DNA of 5,623 nt, from positions 11,526-17,148 of the forward strand of contig DMPB01000029.1 of the NCBI GenBank assembly GCA_003456175.1, read 5' to 3'. Of the stretch, positions 1-5,433 are shown piece after piece (the stretch's first letter is position 1; every line of letters begins with the position of its first letter). This DNA comes from Chitinophagaceae bacterium (GTDB taxonomy: Bacteria; Bacteroidota; Bacteroidia; Chitinophagales; Chitinophagaceae). The notes below the pieces were generated by a model. The model was not told the DNA's origin and did not search any database. It worked only from the letters and a program-made list of their open reading frames with translations. The translations under genes and the position numbers were made by a program.

Positions 1-1629
1 AGCGAATGGTGGTGGAAGCAAGCGGTGCATACTGCCGATTACGACCAGCTTAAATGCGATTTTAAAACTGCCATCGCATCGGCAGGTCTTCAAAGAAGTA
101 TATGTAGGTTCAAACATACCGATGGCTCGTTGCGAATGCTTGAGTTACTTTATTTTACTGAAATCAATAGAGCAGCGCTTAGCGCTAGCGGCATTATTGC
201 AGTGGTAAGGGGCGTAGCCTTCGATGTTACTGCCATGTACACGCGTAGCCGTGGTATAACCGATATCTTAGAACATCCGCTAGCCTTGGCGAGTTATGTG
301 ATAGACATTGTGAGTATTCATGATGCTAACGGCGATTACTTGTATGTGAACGAAGCAGTAACTCATAGTTTGGGATATAAGGTAGAAGAGCTCATTGGCA
401 TCAGTGCTTATAATCTGATACATCCCGATGATAGGGCTAATATGGCTGCCGAAGCACATGAAAAACTACGGCGTGGCGAAGTGGTAAATCAAATTACCGC
501 AAGACTTATAGCTAAAAATGGCGATATCAAGTATTATGAAATTACTACTACGCCTATGCTCGATAATAACGGCGTATTAGAATATATGATTGCTGTTGCC
601 AGAGATATTTCAGATTATAAAGAGGCAGAAAAAGTACGAGCAGAAAAAGAGTTGTTATTAAAGCTATTAGCAGAAAATACGGTAGATGTTGTTTGCTTGC
701 ACGAAACTAGCGGAAGGCTCGTGTACGTATCACCTTCTGTTAATCACATACTTGGATATATGGCCGATGAAATGCAGGCGGCTGTTTTTACCGATTTAAT
801 TCATCCTGATGATGTTACATTGGTAGCAAATGTGTTCAGTGAAGTGCTTGAAACAGGCGAACAACAGCATGTTAAGTACTTTCGCATGCGGCATAAAGCA
901 AGTCATTGGGTTTTTTTAGAAAGCGATACTAAACTAGTAACCGATAGCAGCGGCCAACATTTCATTTTAAGTAATTGTCGCGATGTTTCGGAGCAAATAC
1001 TAGCCGGAAAAGAAATTGTATTAATCAACGAGCGTTATCGTAGTATTCTAGAAAGTTCCGATGCTATTGTTGCTATGATGGATCAAGAAGGCAACTATTT
1101 ATTTGTGAATCAAAAAGCTGCCGATTTTGTACACGATGCAGCCACTACCATTTTAAACAAAAATATTAGCGACTATTTTGAACCTGCCGTTGTACAAGGT
1201 TACCTCGCAATGATCAATAAAGTAATGCATACCGGCGAAGGTTTTGTATTTGAAAGCGAAGTACCCATGAACGATAAAACACACTGGTTCCGCAACTCAT
1301 TACAACCGCTTCGCAGTAATACAGGCCAAATTACAGGTGTAACCGTAATAGCGAACGATATTACCGATCAAAAAATAGCTTACCTGAAAGTAAAGCATCA
1401 AAATGAGGCCTTACGGCAAATAAGTTTCGACCAATCACATGTAGTACGAGCACCTTTAGCCAATATACAATCGCTACTCACACTTTTCAATACCGATGGG
1501 CTCGACGATACGCAAATGGCTTATTTAAGCATGCTAAAAGATCAAGCAGAACGGCTCGATACCATCATAACCGGTATTGTTACCAAATCATATATGGTAC
1601 GTACAGCTATCGATGACGACCAAGTTTAA
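1..1629 (+). CDS. Multi-PAS sensory protein with C-terminal HisKA-like helical hairpin, 5'-truncated by the window
   Basis: The frame is open from base 1, so the true start lies upstream; the GTG at 25 falls inside a PAS domain and is not a credible start. The visible 542 residues (numbered from codon 1 at base 1) hold the C-terminal half of one PAS domain (about 1-80, with WWWK and HTDGS), then three full PAS domains at about 90-205, 218-332 and 343-458. PAS2 and PAS3 carry the typical LGY and IHPDD motifs, and three of the domains end in DIS/DVS/DIT-type PAC signatures. After a short helix, residues 466-525 resemble a histidine-kinase dimerisation hairpin, with an H-box SHVVRAPL and candidate phospho-acceptor His480 (1438-1440). 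The protein stops about 60 residues later, with no HATPase N, G1 or G2 boxes. No membrane segment is visible. Likely role: cytoplasmic signal sensing or dimerisation, perhaps with partner kinases (inference). The ligand and output are unknown; an upstream region could hold further domains. Confidence 0.9.
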   Translation, partial: SEWWWKQAVHTADYDQLKCDFKTAIASAGLQRSICRFKHTDGSLRMLELLYFTEINRAALSASGIIAVVRGVAFDVTAMYTRSRGITDILEHPLALASYVIDIVSIHDANGDYLYVNEAVTHSLGYKVEELIGISAYNLIHPDDRANMAAEAHEKLRRGEVVNQITARLIAKNGDIKYYEITTTPMLDNNGVLEYMIAVARDISDYKEAEKVRAEKELLLKLLAENTVDVVCLHETSGRLVYVSPSVNHILGYMADEMQAAVFTDLIHPDDVTLVANVFSEVLETGEQQHVKYFRMRHKASHWVFLESDTKLVTDSSGQHFILSNCRDVSEQILAGKEIVLINERYRSILESSDAIVAMMDQEGNYLFVNQKAADFVHDAATTILNKNISDYFEPAVVQGYLAMINKVMHTGEGFVFESEVPMNDKTHWFRNSLQPLRSNTGQITGVTVIANDITDQKIAYLKVKHQNEALRQISFDQSHVVRAPLANIQSLLTLFNTDGLDDTQMAYLSMLKDQAERLDTIITGIVTKSYMVRTAIDDDQV

Positions 1630-1643
1630 TTTAACATTTCCGA

Positions 1644-1697
1644 AAGTTTTCGTAATTAGATATTTTCCCTTAGTTTTGTTCTACTAAACTTTTCGTA
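1644..1697 (+). repeat. Short direct repeat flanking the PDZ gene promoter
   Basis: AAGTTTTCGTA at 1644-1654 and AACTTTTCGTA at 1687-1697 match at 10 of 11 bases, start 43 bp apart (about four helical turns), and lie on either side of the -7 box. The first copy overlaps a small hairpin CGAAA-GT-TTTCG (1641-1652). The second overlaps a 5-bp stem TCTAC/GTAGA (1680-1684 and 1695-1699). They could be paired regulator sites, but in A/T-rich DNA chance is a real alternative. Confidence 0.3.
1671..1678 (+). promoter_or_regulatory. Bacteroidota-type -7 promoter box for the PDZ protein gene
   Basis: TAGTTTTG is an exact match to the Bacteroidota primary-sigma -7 consensus TAnnTTTG. It ends 36 bases before the PDZ gene's ATG, which would leave a leader of roughly 30 nt. 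No good -33 TTG element is seen at the expected distance; TTTTCG around 1647-1652 is the nearest candidate and is weak. The box implies the PDZ gene is transcribed independently of the PAS gene upstream. Confidence 0.6.
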
Positions 1698-1714
1698 GAT
1701 AAAACGTTCAACCC

Positions 1715-2704
1715 ATGACTAAATTATTCGTAACAACCGCTTTGCTACTAAGTACGCTTGGTACAGTAATAGCCCAAGAGGTAAAAGAAGAGAACATCAT
1801 TATTCGCAAGCGTGGTAGCGAAAAAGGTGAAAAAATGGTAATTGTAGTAGAAGGCGATAAAATTACCGTCAATGGCAAGCCTGTAGAAGAGTTTAAAGGC
1901 TCAAACATTGAGGTTCGCCGCACCGATGGTAATGCACGTGTTATTACCATGCCACGCCGCCCGAAAGCACCAATAGGCTGGGGGCAACAACGCAGTATGA
2001 ATATTACAGTACGTAACGATAAGCCACGCTTAGGTATTGTTACCGAAAAAGCTGAGAAAGGTGTACTCATCAAAGAGGTGGCAGATAGTAGTGCTGCACA
2101 AAAAGCCGGATTAAAAGAAGGCGATATTCTACTGAGCTTAAACGATACCTCAATTGCTTCTGGCGAAGATATCATTGCTATCCTTAATAAACATAAAGAG
2201 GGCGATGAAGTAAGCGTGAAGTACACACGCGAAGGCAAGGAAAAGAAAGTTAAAGTTAAGTTGCAAAAATCAAAGCAATTGAATGCTTTCTCGTTCACAA
2301 CACCTGAAGGTGCTTTTGAATTGCCCGATGTATTGATGGGCTTACAACCTAACGATATTGAAACCATCGATATGTTTGGTCCCGAAGGGCCACGCCGTCC
2401 GGCTGCTCCTTTTTACTTTAACCGTAAGCCAAAACTTGGCGTTGAAATTGAAGATACACCAGATAACAGTGGTGTTAAGTTAATTGGTGTTGATGCCGAA
2501 GGCGCAGCCGCTAAAGCCGGATTACAAAAAGGCGATTTGTTGAACAACGTGAATGGCAAAAAAGTAAGCAGTGTAGATGATTTAATGGAAGTACTTGAAG
2601 ATGTTGAACCCGGCGAAGCTGTTACATTTTCAATTGTTCGTAACGGTACGCCTCAAACAATTACTATGAATTATCCTAAGCGCATCAAAAAAGCGAACTT
2701 ATAA
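1715..2704 (+). CDS. Secreted tandem-PDZ domain protein
   Basis: The product has 329 residues. The ATG is supported by an in-frame TAA 15 bases upstream and by a signal peptide that starts right there: MTK, a hydrophobic run, then a likely signal peptidase I site after VIA (residue 20, before QEV). There is no lipobox cysteine, so it is probably a soluble periplasmic or exported protein. Residues 21-100 are charged and beta-rich, with a VEGDKITVNGKPVEEF stretch of a type common in Bacteroidota PDZ proteins. PDZ1 spans about 103-184 (PRLGI binding loop, AGLKEGD) and PDZ2 about 238-320 (PKLGV loop, AGLQKGD), joined by a Pro/Gly-rich linker. The PDZ repeats resemble those of HtrA/DegP, but no trypsin-like domain or GNSGG motif is present, so it is not a protease. 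PDZ domains bind C-terminal or exposed peptides; here a scaffold or adaptor role in the envelope is inferred and the partner is unknown. It has its own promoter and a strong terminator, so it is probably monocistronic. Confidence 0.9.
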   Translation: MTKLFVTTALLLSTLGTVIAQEVKEENIIIRKRGSEKGEKMVIVVEGDKITVNGKPVEEFKGSNIEVRRTDGNARVITMPRRPKAPIGWGQQRSMNITVRNDKPRLGIVTEKAEKGVLIKEVADSSAAQKAGLKEGDILLSLNDTSIASGEDIIAILNKHKEGDEVSVKYTREGKEKKVKVKLQKSKQLNAFSFTTPEGAFELPDVLMGLQPNDIETIDMFGPEGPRRPAAPFYFNRKPKLGVEIEDTPDNSGVKLIGVDAEGAAAKAGLQKGDLLNNVNGKKVSSVDDLMEVLEDVEPGEAVTFSIVRNGTPQTITMNYPKRIKKANL

Positions 2705-2766
2705 AACCCCAACACCCTAAACCCTAAGGCTGGTTTTCTATTACATATAAAGTTTGTTGATGTAAC

Positions 2767-2802
2767 AAAAAAGCCTGTTAGTATCTACTAACGGGCTTTT
2801 TT
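2767..2802. terminator. Bidirectional intrinsic terminator between convergent genes
   Basis: The arms are symmetric: six A, an 11-bp stem (2773-2783 with 2786-2796), a minimal loop at 2784-2785, then six T. The only imperfect pair is 2776/2793. In the + strand transcript it is a U-G wobble; in the - strand transcript it is an A-C mismatch. It lies 62 bases after the PDZ gene stop and 25 bases beyond the aldo-keto reductase stop, so it can end both transcripts, with the + direction slightly favoured. Confidence 0.9.
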
Positions 2803-2810
2803 ATATAATG

Positions 2811-2826
2811 TACCTTACGGTAAATG
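2811..2826 (-). repeat. Left arm of a perfect 16-bp inverted repeat
   Basis: TACCTTACGGTAAATG is the exact reverse complement of 3920-3935. It starts 8 bp after the terminator's T-run and ends 1 bp before the stop codon of the aldo-keto reductase. Identity stops at the ends of the 16 bp on both sides, and no target-site duplication is visible. The core TACC-TTAC-GGTA is itself a short palindrome. Function is unknown: operator, dispersed repeat, recombination site or relic transposon end are all possible. Confidence 0.7.
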
Positions 2827-2827
2827 T

Positions 2828-3817
2828 TTAAAAATCAGGCAGTACTGGTTTTGTACCCATAATGCTATCAATCTTTGTCATTACTTCTGGTGTTAATAAT
2901 GGCAAGGCTTCTAACGCTTTTAAATTATCGTGTAGTTGTTCTACTTTAGTAGCTCCTAAAATAGCAGTTGTAACATTCGGATTTTTCACTGTCCAGGCAA
3001 TACTCAAAGCGGCCAAACTAACACCTAATTCTTGTGCAAAAGCAGCAAGTGCTTGAACTTTCTGAAGCTTTTCAGCAGCATAAAGTCTGTCTTTCAACCA
3101 ATCGAAACCCTCTAACGCCAAGCGGCTACCTTCAGGGATACCATTGTTGTATTTGCCTGTTAACAAGCCAGAAGCAAGTGGGCTCCAAATAGTGGTACCC
3201 AAACCAACGTTTTTAAATACTTCCAAGTATTCATTTTCAAGTTTGTTACGCTCGAAAAGGTTGTATTGCGGTTGTTCCATTGCAGGCCCAACCAAGCGAT
3301 AATCTCTTGCAACACGATGTGCCTCCATAATTTCAACCCCACTCCATTCGCTGGTACCCCAGTATAAAATTTTGCCTTGTTGCATCAAATGGTTCATGGT
3401 AATCACCACTTCTTCAATAGGCACTTTTTTATCGGGCCTATGGCAAAAGTATAAATCCAAATAATCTACCTGTAAGCGTTGTAAAGCTTCATGGCAGGCC
3501 TCAACAATATGCTTACGGCTTAAGCCATGTTGGTTAGGTTTATTCTCTTTACCACGCCAGCCAAAAAAAACTTTACTGCTAACGGTGTAACTGGTTCTAT
3601 CCCATTGCTTTGCTTTTAAAACACGCCCCATCATTTCTTCGCTTTTGCCTAGTGCATATACTTCGGCATTGTCAAAAAAGTTAATGCCATGCTCATAAGC
3701 AATACTCATAAGGGTATCGGCAATGCCATCATCAATTTGTTTGTGAAAGCTTACCCAACTGCCAAAGCTCAACACACTTAGCTGCAAGCCAGTGCGTCCC
3801 ATATAACGGTATTCCAT
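2828..3817 (-). CDS. Aldo-keto reductase, voltage-gated K+ channel beta-subunit-like (AKR6-type) family
   Basis: The product is a 329-residue cytoplasmic (alpha/beta)8-barrel NADPH-dependent oxidoreductase predicted to reduce aldehydes or ketones; the substrate cannot be told from sequence. The start is fixed by an in-frame TGA two codons before the ATG. The catalytic tetrad is intact: Asp49 and Tyr54 (FDNAEVY), Lys82 (SSK) and His126 (FCHRPD). Stretches that I recall as closely matching animal Kv-beta subunits include YRYMGRTGL at the N-terminus, GLSRKHI (98-104), YWGTSEWS, QPQYNLFER, WSPLASGLLTGKY and, near the C-terminus, ILGAT and IDSIMGTKP; the last few regions are the cofactor-binding end. 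Kv-beta proteins have Asn at the fourth tetrad position, whereas this one keeps the catalytic His, so an active enzyme is expected. No K+ channel gene is nearby. The gene is alone on its strand, convergent with the PDZ gene and divergent from gatB. It lies inside a 16-bp inverted repeat. No clear -7 box was found upstream. Confidence 0.93.
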   Translation of the reverse strand: MEYRYMGRTGLQLSVLSFGSWVSFHKQIDDGIADTLMSIAYEHGINFFDNAEVYALGKSEEMMGRVLKAKQWDRTSYTVSSKVFFGWRGKENKPNQHGLSRKHIVEACHEALQRLQVDYLDLYFCHRPDKKVPIEEVVITMNHLMQQGKILYWGTSEWSGVEIMEAHRVARDYRLVGPAMEQPQYNLFERNKLENEYLEVFKNVGLGTTIWSPLASGLLTGKYNNGIPEGSRLALEGFDWLKDRLYAAEKLQKVQALAAFAQELGVSLAALSIAWTVKNPNVTTAILGATKVEQLHDNLKALEALPLLTPEVMTKIDSIMGTKPVLPDF

Positions 3818-3919
3818 GCTTCAATAAATTTATTTGGTGAAGATACACGACAACAATCAACCGAAACCAATGGTTTAGGTATGCCCCAAGTGGTAATAGG
3901 TAGTTACAAATAGTCAATG

Positions 3920-3935
3920 CATTTACCGTAAGGTA
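3920..3935 (+). repeat. Right arm of the 16-bp inverted repeat, in the AKR/gatB divergent region
   Basis: CATTTACCGTAAGGTA is the exact reverse complement of 2811-2826. Here the surrounding bases lengthen the internal palindrome to TTACC-GTAA-GGTAA, a 5-bp stem around a 4-base spacer that resembles a repressor operator. It lies 28 bp before the gatB ATG, about where a -33 element would fall relative to the -7-like boxes at 3944-3959, and 102 bp upstream of the aldo-keto reductase start. Confidence 0.7.
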
Positions 3936-3942
3936 ATACTGC

Positions 3943-3959
3943 TAATCTTTGCATCTTTG
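3943..3959 (+). promoter_or_regulatory. Tandem -7-like elements in front of gatB
   Basis: The 8-bp word ATCTTTGC occurs twice back to back (3945-3952 and 3953-3960). It creates AATCTTTG (3944-3951) and CATCTTTG (3952-3959), each one base from the Bacteroidota -7 form TATCTTTG. The second ends only 4 bases before the gatB ATG, so the first is the more plausible promoter, with a very short leader. No TTG -33 element is seen. The rest of the 146-bp divergent region (3818-3963) holds the right repeat arm and a 12-bp AT palindrome at 3823-3834, but no gene. Confidence 0.4.
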
Positions 3960-3963
3960 CACG

Positions 3964-5403
3964 ATGCAAGCAAGCGATTTTGAAGTAGTTATAGGCTTAG
4001 AAGTACATGCACAATTACGTACCACCACCAAGCTGTTTTGTGGCGATACCATTGCGTATGGTGCCGAGCCTAACACCCAAGTAAGCCCCATTACACTAGC
4101 CCACCCTGGAACATTACCTTATTTAAATGAGGCCGCAGTTGCATTGGCATTACAATTATGCTTGGCAACCCATTGTGAAATTCAGCGTTACAACTACTTC
4201 GCCAGAAAAAATTATATGTATCCCGATTTGCCGAAAGGCTATCAGGTATCGCAACATACAACGCCAATTGGTGTTGGCGGATATGTTACCCTTACTGTAA
4301 ATGGTATACTAAAACGCATACCACTTAACCGCATTCACATAGAAGAAGATGCCGGCAAAAGCATACACGATAAATACGATGATGCTTCTTGTATAGATTA
4401 CAATCGAGCAGGTACTCCGTTGGTAGAAATTGTAACAGAACCAGCCATTACCAGTGCCGACGATGCCGCTGCATTTTTAACCGAATTACGCCGGTTGGTA
4501 CGTTGGCTTAATGTGTGCGATGGTAATATGGAAGAAGGTAGCTTACGTTGCGATGCTAATATTTCTGTACGTCTTAAAGGTACTACCACGTTAGGCACCA
4601 AGGTAGAAGTGAAGAACTTAAACAGCATTCGTAATGTAAAAAAAGCGATTGAATACGAAACAGAACGCATGATTGGCTTGCAATTGCAAGGTGAACGTAT
4701 CATACAACAAACCCGCAGTTTCGATGCTGCTACTGATACTACTTTTGCAATCAGAGATAAAGAAGAGGCTAACGATTATAGGTATTTTCCTGATCCCGAT
4801 GTGGCTCCATTCATTATTACAGAAGCTACTATTCAAGAAGTAACCGCTAGCCTGCCGGCGTTACCCGAAGCATTGTACGAACGCTATGTAGCACTCGGTT
4901 TAAGCGAGTACGATGCGCAACAGCTAATTACCGATAAGCCTACAGCCGACTATTTTGAAGCGTTGCTAGAACATACGCCACATGTGAAAGCGGCTGCTAA
5001 TTGGTTAAATGGTCCGGTGAAGCAATATGTGAACGAGCACAACATGGCTATTACCGACTTAGCCATTACGCCCCAACGCTTAGCAGCTATTATTGCTATT
5101 GTTGCCAACGATACCGTGAGTTTTAGCACAGCAGCAACCAAATTATTCCCGTACCTATGTACTCACGCTACTACATCGGTAGATGAGGCTGTAACAGCAT
5201 TACAATTGGTACAAGAAAAAAATACCGATGTGTTGGCACAGTGGGTGAACGATGTGTTGGCTGCCATGCCCGATAAAGTAGCCGAGTATAAAAAGGGTAA
5301 AAAAGGCTTGATTGGTTTATTTGTTGGCGAGGTGAAGAAGCGTAGTAAAGGCCAAGCCGATCCGAAATTGGTAACCGCTTTGCTCGAAGAAAAATTAAAA
5401 TAA
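3964..5403 (+). CDS. gatB: Aspartyl/glutamyl-tRNA(Asn/Gln) amidotransferase subunit B
   Basis: GatB is the tRNA-binding kinase subunit of the GatCAB complex. It activates the side-chain carboxylate of mischarged Glu-tRNA(Gln) and/or Asp-tRNA(Asn) with ATP, so that ammonia released by GatA yields Gln-tRNA(Gln) or Asn-tRNA(Asn). The product is 479 residues, normal for the family. The ATG at 3964 gives MQASDFEVVIGLEVHAQL, the usual GatB N-terminus; the in-frame TTG at 3949 would add five residues and overlap the -7-like repeats. Visible motifs are IGLEVHAQL (10-18), ARKNYMYPDLPKGYQ, HIEEDAGKS (125-133), the family signature IDYNRAGTPLVEIVTEP (144-160), and EEGSLRCDANISV, KVEVKNLNS and YRYFPDPD. 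His15, the acidic residues of the HIEEDAG motif and Glu155 probably match metal/active-site residues of characterised GatB. The last 150 or so residues form the helical YqeY-like tRNA-binding tail, ending in GEVKKRSKGQADPK. No disruption is seen. gatA and gatC are not in the window. Confidence 0.97.
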   Translation: MQASDFEVVIGLEVHAQLRTTTKLFCGDTIAYGAEPNTQVSPITLAHPGTLPYLNEAAVALALQLCLATHCEIQRYNYFARKNYMYPDLPKGYQVSQHTTPIGVGGYVTLTVNGILKRIPLNRIHIEEDAGKSIHDKYDDASCIDYNRAGTPLVEIVTEPAITSADDAAAFLTELRRLVRWLNVCDGNMEEGSLRCDANISVRLKGTTTLGTKVEVKNLNSIRNVKKAIEYETERMIGLQLQGERIIQQTRSFDAATDTTFAIRDKEEANDYRYFPDPDVAPFIITEATIQEVTASLPALPEALYERYVALGLSEYDAQQLITDKPTADYFEALLEHTPHVKAAANWLNGPVKQYVNEHNMAITDLAITPQRLAAIIAIVANDTVSFSTAATKLFPYLCTHATTSVDEAVTALQLVQEKNTDVLAQWVNDVLAAMPDKVAEYKKGKKGLIGLFVGEVKKRSKGQADPKLVTALLEEKLK

Positions 5404-5433
5404 AATAGTATACATTCACATAATCGAATATTC

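Noticed and set aside
1708..2367. 219-codon open frame on the minus strand opposite the PDZ gene
   Set aside because: It is antisense to a gene with a clear signal peptide and two PDZ domains. Its translation is Ser/Leu/Phe-rich with no recognisable domain, as expected for a shadow frame.
3823..3834. 12-bp palindrome AATAAATTTATT just upstream of the aldo-keto reductase start
   Set aside because: It is a pure A/T palindrome of low complexity, expected often in such leaders; there is no further evidence of a site.
3881..3913. Small + strand open stretch ending in MPQVVIGSYK before a stop, in the AKR/gatB gap
   Set aside because: Only ten codons follow the ATG. The longer open frame runs antisense into the aldo-keto reductase, and there is no promoter or start signal, so it is probably chance.
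2811..3935. Complete transposon or insertion sequence carrying the aldo-keto reductase
   Set aside because: There is no transposase, no visible target-site duplication, and the identical ends are only 16 bp with no extended similarity. The inverted repeat alone is reported instead.
3949..3963. Alternative TTG start for gatB, five codons upstream
   Set aside because: The ATG at 3964 gives the standard GatB N-terminus, and the added residues fall in the -7-like tandem repeat.
4115..4129. TACCTTATTTAAATG in gatB, resembling the inverted-repeat word
   Set aside because: The central bases differ and one is missing. It encodes the ordinary LPYLNE segment of GatB, so the similarity is probably chance.
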